64,000 nucleotides of DNA from Idiomarina piscisalsi (GTDB taxonomy: Bacteria; Pseudomonadota; Gammaproteobacteria; Enterobacterales; Alteromonadaceae). This document shows positions 49,611 to 58,209 of this stretch, piece by piece. Under the pieces are notes generated by a model. It had not been told where the DNA came from, did not search any database, and saw only the letters and a list, made by a program, of their open reading frames with translations. The stretch's first letter is position 1. Each line of letters starts with the position of its first letter. Made by a program: the position numbers and the translations under genes. Location: positions 1,984,001-2,048,000 of the forward strand of contig NZ_CP022133.1 in NCBI RefSeq assembly GCF_002211765.1, given 5' to 3'.

Positions 49611-52073
49611 ATGGATTTTAAAGTCTCCATGATAAGTCGCTCATTAATCATCGCAGGGGTTGCATCAAGCTTAATTGCGTGTGGTGGTTCCAGTGAGACA
49701 AACGAGGCGCCTGTTGCGGGCGCTGTTTCAGCAGAAGCCGATGTATCTCAAGAGCAAACCACCGTTAATTTGCTGGCGAGCTCAACTGACCCGAACGGTG
49801 ACGCACTAACCGTTACGGAAGTCGGTTCAGCCGAGTTTGGTACCGTGTCTCTGGATGGGAATACAGCAGTTTATACGCCAGAAAGCACAAGCAACTTTGG
49901 AGAAGACAGCTTCACATTCACTATCAGTGACGGTGAGTTAACCAGTGAAGCCACCGCAACTATTGATTTAGTTGGCACGCTCTCGATACAAGGACAGGTT
50001 ATCGATTCCCCCATCGCGAACGCAACAGTTAGTATCATCGTAAATGGTGAAGAATACACTGTCCAAGCAGATGAAAACGGTTTTTACGAGCTTCCTGCCA
50101 AGTTCAGCTCGCTGGACAGCAATCAAGTCGTTCGTATTACGGCTCGTGGTAGTGAGGAGTTTAACCAGGGCAATGTTACGTTAAGCTCGATGCTCACATC
50201 TATCGGAAAGTTGCTCGAGCGAGCCGGTGATGATTTCACACTTAGCCGCTCAGACATCAACGACGTAAACGTTACCCATGTGACAACAGCGCGCGACGTA
50301 TTAACACGAAAGGCGGCTGGTGACCAGGAAGTTACCGCTGACAACATCGCTGAATTCGGCAACGCAATTGACCCTCAGCTCCTTATTCAGATGGCGGCTG
50401 TAACCAAACTTATCGTCGACAACGACTCATTTGAGCTGCCTGAAGGTTACGAAACTATCGAAGAGTTTCTGAATGACGACAATAGCTACAATGAGTTTGT
50501 CGAAACAGCAAGCGCAGGTGGCGATAGCAGTCCATTAAATCAGGCTATTGAAGAAACACTAGAAGATCCCGATGTTATGCCTGAGCTGAGAATGGAAGAC
50601 CTCTACGGTACTTATATGCAAATTCGAAGAGCGCCGGAGTTTTTAAAGCCCGATGCGGCGGCAACATGGAAAATTAGTGAAAACGGTATTTCTCAGTCTC
50701 AAGTGGTAGAGGCGGAAAGTCCGGTCGTGTCATTTAGCCTTAATGGTAATAAGTTAGTGCCTGATACAGAGAACGCGAAACTATCCGGTAGCGTTAACTT
50801 CGCATTCCTTTCGGAAGATGCTTTTGAAGATCGTCCAGAAGCAAAGGATGCGTGGGTAGCATATAATGGCTGGAGTAGCTTCCGCCCTACCCAAGTGCAG
50901 GTAACGGTACAAACAGACCTCGTTGAGTCAAGTGTTATCAGTCAAAGCGAGTCTGAGCTCGTACTGCGCAACACTACAGTATATAAGCAGTCAGCCGTGA
51001 CATTCGAGTTTGAGGGTCAGCAGTATGTCGCTAAACCTGCTACCGAATCACAAAGCCAGAACGATATTCGCTTAGTTAAAGTGGACGAATTTATGCAAAG
51101 CGAACTGACCTTTAACGTGTCAGAGCAAAGTGAATGGTTGCTGCCTCCTGTTAAATCCTCATTCTCAACTCTGGAACTAGTTGCTTACAAGCTATCAGCT
51201 GACAATAGTTATGCAATGCAACAATCCGACATCTACCTCGAGCAACACTCGTATACAGAGCAGGACGTTGCCGGTACTTGGCAGTTGTCTGAGGACAAGA
51301 GGCATTTAACACTCACACCGACTTCTGGCGACTACAGCATTCGTTTAACTCGTCATCGTAACGATCCTGATTACAAAAGCGTGGTCACTGAGTACTTATA
51401 TGAAGGTGAGTCTAAAGTAACGAAATTACTCTATGGTATGCCAACACCTCAAGCACCTGATTTTTCAGTTGTCGACATGGTAACCGAATCAGATTTGCTG
51501 TTTAACTCTATAGTCAATTATCGCGACGCTGTATTCTGGAGTGACAGCGATACTCTTAGAGTAAAAGAGTTCATGTTTGACTTTAATGCTGACGGAACCG
51601 GTCAACAACTAAGCGGCCTATGCAAAGGTGAACTACTGAGTTTTGGCACTGTGTGCTCAGAGCCCATGCAAGCCGCCCCTGATTCCATTCAAGAAATGAC
51701 GTGGGAGCTCGGTGGTGATGCTGTATTTGATGAACTTTTCATATTCAACCGAAACGCTCAAATTGAAACCTCTGACTCAATGAGATATTGGCTACCGCTA
51801 GGCTTCAGTGACAAAGATATTCTGTCTGTGTTGGAGTGGAATGTTTGGACGTACTACGATACTGACGGAACGCCAAATGGGAACAGTTATATACTCCCAC
51901 GCTTTAATCACTATCAGTTAGCGGAACGCCCGGAAGTCTATGATCCGAATGCGACAGGTACATCGAGTATGACAAAAACGTTGTTCTCAGAAGTAGAGTC
52001 GCAAACATCAAGCAACTTAGGGTACATTATTATCAACCCTCAAGTATCACCAGAGACACAAAGAAAGCATTAA
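49611..52073 (+). CDS. Large lipoprotein with cadherin-like N-terminal domain
   Basis: 820 residues, lipobox LIAC (Cys24). Residues about 30-125 form a cadherin-like/Big_9 Ig domain (LLASSTDPNGDALTVTEV, NFGEDSFTFTISDGE). Next is a segment SIQGQVIDSPIANATVSI like that in the convergently clustered 47967 product, then about 600 residues I cannot assign. AAGGAA precedes the ATG. Probably a surface protein; role unknown. Followed by a strong terminator. Confidence 0.78.
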   Translation: MDFKVSMISRSLIIAGVASSLIACGGSSETNEAPVAGAVSAEADVSQEQTTVNLLASSTDPNGDALTVTEVGSAEFGTVSLDGNTAVYTPESTSNFGEDSFTFTISDGELTSEATATIDLVGTLSIQGQVIDSPIANATVSIIVNGEEYTVQADENGFYELPAKFSSLDSNQVVRITARGSEEFNQGNVTLSSMLTSIGKLLERAGDDFTLSRSDINDVNVTHVTTARDVLTRKAAGDQEVTADNIAEFGNAIDPQLLIQMAAVTKLIVDNDSFELPEGYETIEEFLNDDNSYNEFVETASAGGDSSPLNQAIEETLEDPDVMPELRMEDLYGTYMQIRRAPEFLKPDAAATWKISENGISQSQVVEAESPVVSFSLNGNKLVPDTENAKLSGSVNFAFLSEDAFEDRPEAKDAWVAYNGWSSFRPTQVQVTVQTDLVESSVISQSESELVLRNTTVYKQSAVTFEFEGQQYVAKPATESQSQNDIRLVKVDEFMQSELTFNVSEQSEWLLPPVKSSFSTLELVAYKLSADNSYAMQQSDIYLEQHSYTEQDVAGTWQLSEDKRHLTLTPTSGDYSIRLTRHRNDPDYKSVVTEYLYEGESKVTKLLYGMPTPQAPDFSVVDMVTESDLLFNSIVNYRDAVFWSDSDTLRVKEFMFDFNADGTGQQLSGLCKGELLSFGTVCSEPMQAAPDSIQEMTWELGGDAVFDELFIFNRNAQIETSDSMRYWLPLGFSDKDILSVLEWNVWTYYDTDGTPNGNSYILPRFNHYQLAERPEVYDPNATGTSSMTKTLFSEVESQTSSNLGYIIINPQVSPETQRKH

Positions 52074-52093
52074 TGTCTGGGTAGGTTGATGTC

Positions 52094-52118
52094 AAAAGGC
52101 TCCATTTGGAGCCTTTTT
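52094..52118. terminator. Strong bidirectional terminator
   Basis: Stem AAAAGGCTCC / GGAGCCTTTT with an ATTT loop and a further T, between the convergent large lipoprotein gene and the end of the choline operon. Confidence 0.9.
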
Positions 52119-52123
52119 ATTGG

Positions 52124-53305
52124 TTAAAACAGCTTATTCGCTGCGGGCAATTTCGAGCGCTTATCTTTAAAAGCCAACGCGTAAATTACGCAGCAAACAC
52201 CTATGCCAATGACCAGCGCGCCCACCCATTGAATGCGAATAAACTCAAGGCTAAACAGCACGGTTAAGCCAACCATGAGAAACGCATGCAGCGTAAAATA
52301 GCGTGTCTTACCAAGGCGGCTGACGGTTAAGTTCAAGTTATCGGAATACAGGCGAATCAGGGAATCTAGGGAGTTCAATACAAACACCACGCCAACACCC
52401 ACCATTATGCGGTTTATCCAGCCGGAGGTATCAATGCCTTTGGTATGAAACAAGTACAACACGCTGAACCACAAGCCCAGCGACAGCGACGGCCAGACCA
52501 GCATATTCACCAACAACGTAACCGTCTTCATATTACCCACGAAGCGCGCGGTAAACTGACCTATCATAATGCTCCAGGCGAACCACCAGAACAGATAAAA
52601 TGCGTGGTAGTCGTTAATGGGCAAAACAAACCGCTGTAAATGCGTAAAGTAATCACTCAGTAACGGCAGCGTTTGCAGATAGTCGGCCGCCTCTACATTC
52701 GGCTGGGCCACCACATAACTGCCAAGCCCTGCAATTAGCGCGAAAAACAGCGCACCGGACGACACACTCAGCACCTTCACAAAGCGCAGTTCGGTGCTTG
52801 AGTAAACCGCCGCACAAATGGTGAGCGTCACTAGCCCGGCGAACAACCATGGAAAACCCGAGTCCGGCGCAAGCGCAGGCAAGTACCAACTTAAGTTGGC
52901 AAACAGCAAGTGCGCCGTAAACGCGCAGGTGCCAATAATGACAATGTTGTTCACCCACTTCACCCAGGTTATTTCAAAGAACCGGAGTTTCGGCTCCAGT
53001 GCGCAGAAATAGAAGCAGGTGACAAAGTAAATCGCCCAGACCATGAAGCCCCAAAAGCCAAACTCGATAGCTAACGGATTGGCAAAGGCGTATTCACTGT
53101 TCTCTTTGAGGTTCTCATAAACCGGAAACTCGGTAAGCGGGAACATGATGAGTCCCACATCTAGCCCGGAGGTGAATAAAATAGCGACAAACACTAACGT
53201 TGATACCGGAATTTTTCCCTGCAGCGGCATGGCCCCCCAGCGCCACAGAATAAGCAGCACTAAAGCCATGAACAAGATCATTCCGGCGCCCACTAAGGTT
53301 AGCAT
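52124..53305 (-). CDS. Short BCCT-like transporter, probably for choline
   Basis: 393 residues with about 11 hydrophobic segments. The region near 230-250 (LFWWFAWSIMIGQFTARF) aligns by eye with the Trp-rich signature helix of betaine/choline/carnitine transporters (WW..W.PF.G.F.AR). The region FTSGLDVGLIMFPLTE near 46-61 fits their TM3 glycine stretch. BCCT proteins are normally 480 residues or more with 12 helices, so this is N- and C-terminally shorter and divergent. It is not a truncation by frameshift: its ATG follows the betA stop with no gap. Choline uptake across the inner membrane is inferred from the bet genes. Confidence 0.72.
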   Translation of the reverse strand: MLTLVGAGMILFMALVLLILWRWGAMPLQGKIPVSTLVFVAILFTSGLDVGLIMFPLTEFPVYENLKENSEYAFANPLAIEFGFWGFMVWAIYFVTCFYFCALEPKLRFFEITWVKWVNNIVIIGTCAFTAHLLFANLSWYLPALAPDSGFPWLFAGLVTLTICAAVYSSTELRFVKVLSVSSGALFFALIAGLGSYVVAQPNVEAADYLQTLPLLSDYFTHLQRFVLPINDYHAFYLFWWFAWSIMIGQFTARFVGNMKTVTLLVNMLVWPSLSLGLWFSVLYLFHTKGIDTSGWINRIMVGVGVVFVLNSLDSLIRLYSDNLNLTVSRLGKTRYFTLHAFLMVGLTVLFSLEFIRIQWVGALVIGIGVCCVIYALAFKDKRSKLPAANKLF

Positions 53306-54997
53306 TTAACGCACCTCTCGTTGTTGCTTACCCTGACGCTGACGTTGCTGCCATTGTTCGTCCATCACCACTTTCACATTTGCTGCATCAGCGGCTTCGC
53401 CAAAGCGAATTAAGTCAGCAGCGCGCTCCGCCAACATAATGGTCGGCGCGTTCAGGTTCCCATTCGGTATGGTCGGGAATAAAGACGAGTCGACAACGCG
53501 GAGTCCCTGCAGTCCACGTACTCGGGTCGTCGGATCCACGACCGCTTGCTCGTCATCTTCAGCGCCCATACGACAGGTACCGCACGGGTGATAAGCGCTT
53601 TCCACCGCACCGCGAACAAAGGCATCAATTTCTTCATCCGTTTGAACCGAAGCGCCCGGTTGAATTTCCTCACCGCGATATTTGTCCATCGCCGGCTGAG
53701 CAATAATCTCACGCGATAACCGCACACAGGCGCGAAACGCCTCAACGTCTTCCGGCTCTTGCAAGTAGTTAAACTGAATTTTGGGTGCTTCTTTCGGGTC
53801 TGCCGACACCGCGCGTATCCAGCCACGGCTCTTCGGTTTATTGTGGCCAATATGCAGCTGAAAGCCGTCACCGTCAAAGGCACTGCGCCCGTCATAACGC
53901 ATAGCCGCTGGTAAGAAGTGGTATTGCAAGTCCGGCCATTCAATGCCCTTCTTCGAGCGAATAAAACCGCAAGACTCAAAATGGTTGGTCGTCCCAAGGC
54001 CGGTTTTAAATAGAATCCAGCGTACGCCAATCGCCAATTTACTCAGCGGCCCCAGCTTACGGTTCAAACTGACCGGTTGCTTACACTGGTACTGAAAGTA
54101 AAACTCTAGATGATCCTGCAGGTTTTCCCCCACGCCCGGCAACTCATGTTGCTGCTCAATACCGGCGTCTTTCAATACCTTTGCAGGACCAATGCCTGAC
54201 AGTTGCAACAAGTGCGGCGAACCGATCGAGCCCGCGCTCAGAATGGCTTCATCGCGACAGTCAAAACGCTTCACCTTACCTTTTTGTACAAGCTCGACAC
54301 CAACCGCACGCTTGCCTTCCAACAGAACACGCTTAACCAACACACCGGTTTTCACCGTCAAATTAGAGCGTTCCATGGCAGGCCGTAAATACGCGTTAGC
54401 GGTCGACCAACGACGGCCATTTTTAACCGTCATGTGCATTGCGCCAAAACCTTCCTGCTGCGCACCGTTATAGTCATCGGTGTGCCAATAGCCGGCTTGC
54501 TCCCCCGCTTCAACAAACGCACTGTACAGCGGGTTTTGCATGTTGTTGCCGTTATTGACCGCTAACGGCCCACCAACATTACGATACTTGTCCGCGCCAA
54601 ACGCCCAGTCATCGGCCTTTTTAAAGTAGGGCAGGCAGTGCTGGTAGTCCCAGCCCTCGGCGCCATGTTCAGCCCACTCGTCAAAGTCACGCGCGTGACC
54701 GCGCACATACACCATGCCGTTAATCGATGAGGAGCCACCCAGCACCTTGCCGCGAGGACAATGCATGCGGCGATTATCTAAATACGGCTCCGGTTCGGTA
54801 TGAAACTGCCAGGCGTACTTTTTCGTGTTCATTGGTATCGACAACGCGGTCGGCATTTGAATAAAAATGCTTTTGTCCGAGCCGCCGGTTTCCAGCAACA
54901 GTACGCTTTTGTTTGCGTCCTCTGTCAGCCGGTTCGCCAATACACAGCCAGCCGAGCCGGCCCCGACAATAATGTAATCGTACTGCTCAACCGACAT
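53306..54997 (-). CDS. betA: Choline dehydrogenase
   Basis: Membrane-associated FAD enzyme of the GMC oxidoreductase family that oxidises choline to betaine aldehyde. 563 residues (E. coli 556). The FAD loop [19 protein letters not shown] is near residue 8, GMC signature [14 protein letters not shown] near 85 and the catalytic His in [11 protein letters not shown] near 470. The ATG overlaps the betB stop by one base (TAATG). Confidence 0.96.
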   Translation of the reverse strand: MSVEQYDYIIVGAGSAGCVLANRLTEDANKSVLLLETGGSDKSIFIQMPTALSIPMNTKKYAWQFHTEPEPYLDNRRMHCPRGKVLGGSSSINGMVYVRGHARDFDEWAEHGAEGWDYQHCLPYFKKADDWAFGADKYRNVGGPLAVNNGNNMQNPLYSAFVEAGEQAGYWHTDDYNGAQQEGFGAMHMTVKNGRRWSTANAYLRPAMERSNLTVKTGVLVKRVLLEGKRAVGVELVQKGKVKRFDCRDEAILSAGSIGSPHLLQLSGIGPAKVLKDAGIEQQHELPGVGENLQDHLEFYFQYQCKQPVSLNRKLGPLSKLAIGVRWILFKTGLGTTNHFESCGFIRSKKGIEWPDLQYHFLPAAMRYDGRSAFDGDGFQLHIGHNKPKSRGWIRAVSADPKEAPKIQFNYLQEPEDVEAFRACVRLSREIIAQPAMDKYRGEEIQPGASVQTDEEIDAFVRGAVESAYHPCGTCRMGAEDDEQAVVDPTTRVRGLQGLRVVDSSLFPTIPNGNLNAPTIMLAERAADLIRFGEAADAANVKVVMDEQWQQRQRQGKQQREVR

Positions 54998-56460
54998 TAA
55001 AATGGCCCCTGCAACGTCTCCATGCCCACATACACCGACTTGGTCTGTGTGTAGGATTTCAGCGTTTCAACGCCGTTTTCGCGGCCAATGCCGGACAGTT
55101 TATAGCCACCCACCGGCATTTCCGCCGGCGAATTGCCCCAGGCGTTGATCCAGCAAATGCCAGCCTGCATTTGTGCAATAACACGGTGCGCGCGGCGAAT
55201 GTCATTGGTAAACACGCCGGCCGCTAAACCGTATTCGGTATCGTTCGCCTGGCGTACAACCTCGTCTTCGTCGGTAAAGGTCATGACCGACATCACCGGA
55301 CCAAAAATTTCTTCACGACAAATGGTCATGTCGTTATGGCAGTCGGCAAAAATGGTGGGCTCGACAAAGTAGCCATTTTCACAGCCCTCAGGAGTCACCG
55401 CGTTACCGCCGTAAACCAATTTAGCGCCTTCCTGCTTGCCTTTCTCGATGTACTCTAAAACCAGTTGCTGATGCTTTTCCGATATCAGCGCACCCAAATT
55501 GGTTTTCGCATCCATCGGTTCGCCAATCACAATATTCTTGCGTGTACGTTCCACCAAGCGCTCCATAAACCGGTCGTACACCGACTCATGCACAAAAACG
55601 CGCGTACCGTTGGTGCACACCTCACCCTGCGTGTAAAAGTTCGCCATCATGGCACCGGTGACCGCTTCTTCAACATCCGCATCGTCAAACACAATTAAGG
55701 GTGACTTGCCGCCAAGCTCCATAGTGACTTGCTTAAGCGTGCCGGCAGCCGCCGCCATGACTTTTTTACCGGTACCCACTTCACCGGTTAACGACACCTT
55801 GGCAATGTCCGGATGCGCCGTTAGAAAGCGCCCTACCTCGGCATCCCCCTGAACCACGTTAAACACACCATCCGGTACACCCGCTTCGGTGAATATCTCT
55901 GCTAACTTAGCCGCGCCGCGAGGGGTTTCCTCTGACGGTTTGAAAATCATGGCGTTACCGGCCGCCAGTGCAGCCGCTGACTTCCAGCAGGCTATTTGAA
56001 TTGGGTAGTTCCAGGCACCAATACCAAAACACACACCCAGCGGCTCATGGCGGGTATAGAAAAAATCATCACCCACCGGTTGTTGCGCGCCCATCATCGA
56101 CGGCGCTAAATTCGCAAAGTACTCAATTGAATCGGCGCCGGTCTGAACATCTACCTCAACCGCTTCCTGCCACGGTTTCCCGGTATCCTGCACTTCGTAC
56201 TTCGCCAGCTCGTCATTACGCTCACGCAATAAACGCGCGGCTTTTTGCAGAATGCGTGCCCGCTCTACCGCCGGCGTCTTTGACCACTTTTCGAAACCTT
56301 GCTTAGCACTCTTTATTGCCTGTAGCATCATCGCTTCACCGGCCTGTTCAACCCGGTAAATGACCTCACCGGTTGCCGGGTATCGCACATCAAAACTGCG
56401 GCTTTCGTCGCCGTTAACGTAGTGCCCATCAATAAAGTTTTTAAGCGAAAAGTTGGTCAA
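54997..56460 (-). CDS. betB: Betaine aldehyde dehydrogenase
   Basis: Oxidises betaine aldehyde to glycine betaine, the osmoprotectant. 487 residues (E. coli 490). The aldehyde dehydrogenase Glu is in MELGGKSPL (near 250) and the catalytic Cys in [12 protein letters not shown] (near 285). The start is TTG at 56460, six bases after AAGGAG; no nearby ATG preserves the conserved N-terminus, so expression may be kept lower than that of betI or betA. Confidence 0.96.
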   Translation of the reverse strand: MTNFSLKNFIDGHYVNGDESRSFDVRYPATGEVIYRVEQAGEAMMLQAIKSAKQGFEKWSKTPAVERARILQKAARLLRERNDELAKYEVQDTGKPWQEAVEVDVQTGADSIEYFANLAPSMMGAQQPVGDDFFYTRHEPLGVCFGIGAWNYPIQIACWKSAAALAAGNAMIFKPSEETPRGAAKLAEIFTEAGVPDGVFNVVQGDAEVGRFLTAHPDIAKVSLTGEVGTGKKVMAAAAGTLKQVTMELGGKSPLIVFDDADVEEAVTGAMMANFYTQGEVCTNGTRVFVHESVYDRFMERLVERTRKNIVIGEPMDAKTNLGALISEKHQQLVLEYIEKGKQEGAKLVYGGNAVTPEGCENGYFVEPTIFADCHNDMTICREEIFGPVMSVMTFTDEDEVVRQANDTEYGLAAGVFTNDIRRAHRVIAQMQAGICWINAWGNSPAEMPVGGYKLSGIGRENGVETLKSYTQTKSVYVGMETLQGPF

Positions 56461-56480
56461 GGTACACTCCTTAAAACAAG

Positions 56481-57083
56481 TTACGGGTTACTGCCCCCGG
56501 AGTCGGCATCCACTCCATGCAGGCGTAACGTATCCAAAATAAAGTTCTTACAGTAATCTTTCGCGACATCAAAGCCGCGGTCAGCGCGCAAACTCAGCGC
56601 GCTTCGCAGCCAAAACCCATCAATCAGCGCCGCGGTCATCTGGGCGGCGTCGTGCGCTGCTTCACGCGGCAGTAACTGACGATAGCTGTAACGCAGGTTG
56701 GTCAATAAGCGTCGCTTATTCACTTCCTGCAAGCGCGACAAATCGGCGTCATGCATCGACTCGCCCCAAAAACTCAGCCAGGTCTTGGTGCTGGGTAGCG
56801 ACTGCTGAATGTCGGCAAAGTTTAAGTCGACAATTTTCATCAGCCGCTCAATTGGGTCAGCCGGCGACTGCTCTAACTTAAGTCGTGACAGTAAGTAACG
56901 AACGGTGGCTTCTATCAGCGCCTGTTTCCCACCAAAATAATGACTGATAATGCCGGACGACAGCCCGGCTTTTTTAGCTATTAAACTAATGGTCGCTGAC
57001 TTCAGACCCACCTCGGCAACCACTTCAATAGTCGCGTCAATCAACTGTTGCCGGCGCACCGGTTGCATGCCAATTTTGGGCAT
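56481..57083 (-). CDS. betI: Choline-responsive TetR-family repressor BetI
   Basis: 200-residue TetR-type repressor; E. coli BetI (195) represses bet genes until choline is present. The helix-turn-helix lies about 28-50 ([20 protein letters not shown]) and the start [18 protein letters not shown] matches BetI. Its Shine-Dalgarno AGGAG overlaps the last codons of the phosphatase gene, six bases upstream, which couples the two. A matching operator-like dyad lies at the head of this operon. Confidence 0.93.
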   Translation of the reverse strand: MPKIGMQPVRRQQLIDATIEVVAEVGLKSATISLIAKKAGLSSGIISHYFGGKQALIEATVRYLLSRLKLEQSPADPIERLMKIVDLNFADIQQSLPSTKTWLSFWGESMHDADLSRLQEVNKRRLLTNLRYSYRQLLPREAAHDAAQMTAALIDGFWLRSALSLRADRGFDVAKDYCKNFILDTLRLHGVDADSGGSNP

Positions 57084-57089
57084 CGCCTT

Positions 57090-58151
57090 TTACTCCTTGT
57101 ATGGCTCCAATGTCGATAAACGAAAGCGGTGCTCATTCACTACTTCGCCATCAACATTCTTCAGACTGAGCGATACTAAGGGATCATCTAAACTCCAATC
57201 AATGTTTATACTGCCGTAATTAACATTTGCCGTGTATTGTCCAATACGATGCTTGTTCGGACTGACCTGTTTCCATTCCTGTGTCAGACCAGAGCTGGTC
57301 ACTTCCCACAGCGGATAATCCAGGTTTTCATCGTAATAGCTGACTTCGCCCCAGTGGGTATCCCCACTGACTAAGATCACGCCATTCACTTGGTGTTTTT
57401 TGATTAAGTCGAACAACCGCTGGCGGTCGCCCGGAAAGTTCGCCCAAGCCTCCCAACCGGTAAAGTCGGCTAATAACTGCAAGCTGGAGGCAATAATTTT
57501 GACGCGAGCCGGTTTTTGTAGCTCTTCTTCCAGCCACTGCCATTGTTTCTCGCCCAGCATCGACTTCGACATATCGTCGTGGGCAATATACGGACCGAGG
57601 TTGTTTGGCGCACGCTCATTGGCGTACTCTTCGCGCGACACGTGTTTCATGTCATCACGGTTCCAGCGCAAATCGGGCATTATGACGTGAATACGCTGCT
57701 CGCCTTCGCCATACATTTTCGAGGTGTAAATACCATCAGGGCGTGTGCGACGAGGTGAGTCTTCCTCCGCGCCCCAGAAGTCCAGCATAATCTGGCGTGA
57801 AGCTTCTTTTTTTGGGTAGTCTTTGCCCGCATCGTTCGCGCCAAAGTCGTGGTCATCCCAAATCGCCATCACGTTCGTGTTATTCACTAACGTCTGAAAA
57901 CGTTCTTTCGAACCCAGCTTTTCGTATTTATTGCGCAGCACCGTCATATCTTCAGTGTCGCCATAAATATTGTCGCCCAGGAACAAAAACGCATCCGGTT
58001 TATCGGCAATAACGCTGTCCAGAATCGGCATGTCATGATCCTGGTGCGAGCAGGAGCCAAAGGCAATATGCGACACACTTTGCTGTGCATTCGCCGCCGT
58101 GGACACGACAGCGCCCGATAACAGTCCAAGAAAAATCAGTGTTTTCTTCAT
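57090..58151 (-). CDS. phoD: Exported PhoD-like phosphatase/phosphodiesterase
   Basis: 353 residues with a Sec signal (cleavage near residue 22, ANA-QQ). The metallophosphatase motifs of the PhoD superfamily are present: FGSCSHQ, FLGDNIYGD, WDDHDFGANDAG and SGDTHWGE. PhoD-type enzymes cleave phosphomono- and diesters and some have phospholipase D activity. Placed between a TonB receptor and bet genes, release of choline and phosphate from choline phosphoesters is my inference. A Sec signal rather than a twin-arginine one is a difference from Bacillus PhoD. The frame extends 11 codons, but ATG 58151 follows AGGTGA. Confidence 0.85.
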   Translation of the reverse strand: MKKTLIFLGLLSGAVVSTAANAQQSVSHIAFGSCSHQDHDMPILDSVIADKPDAFLFLGDNIYGDTEDMTVLRNKYEKLGSKERFQTLVNNTNVMAIWDDHDFGANDAGKDYPKKEASRQIMLDFWGAEEDSPRRTRPDGIYTSKMYGEGEQRIHVIMPDLRWNRDDMKHVSREEYANERAPNNLGPYIAHDDMSKSMLGEKQWQWLEEELQKPARVKIIASSLQLLADFTGWEAWANFPGDRQRLFDLIKKHQVNGVILVSGDTHWGEVSYYDENLDYPLWEVTSSGLTQEWKQVSPNKHRIGQYTANVNYGSINIDWSLDDPLVSLSLKNVDGEVVNEHRFRLSTLEPYKE

Positions 58152-58171
58152 TGGTTCACCTATGAAGTGAT

Positions 58172-58194
58172 CAGGGGCTGACAACCAGCCCCTG
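58172..58194 (-). other. Intercistronic hairpin, TonB receptor to phosphatase
   Basis: Perfect 9-bp stem CAGGGGCTG / CAGCCCCTG with a 5-base loop in the 58-base spacer. No T run follows, so it may set the ratio of receptor to downstream mRNA by stability or attenuation. Confidence 0.6.
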
Positions 58195-58209
58195 CGCTTA
58201 ACGCGTTTT

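Noticed and set aside
52124..53305. Short BCCT-like gene as a frameshifted fragment
   Set aside because: The start codon follows the betA stop directly and the frame stays open with regular hydrophobic helices to a terminator, so no missing part is hidden nearby.
53452..54030. 192-codon frame overlapping betA on the same strand
   Set aside because: Out of frame with betA, which has full-length catalytic motifs; no start signal or family.
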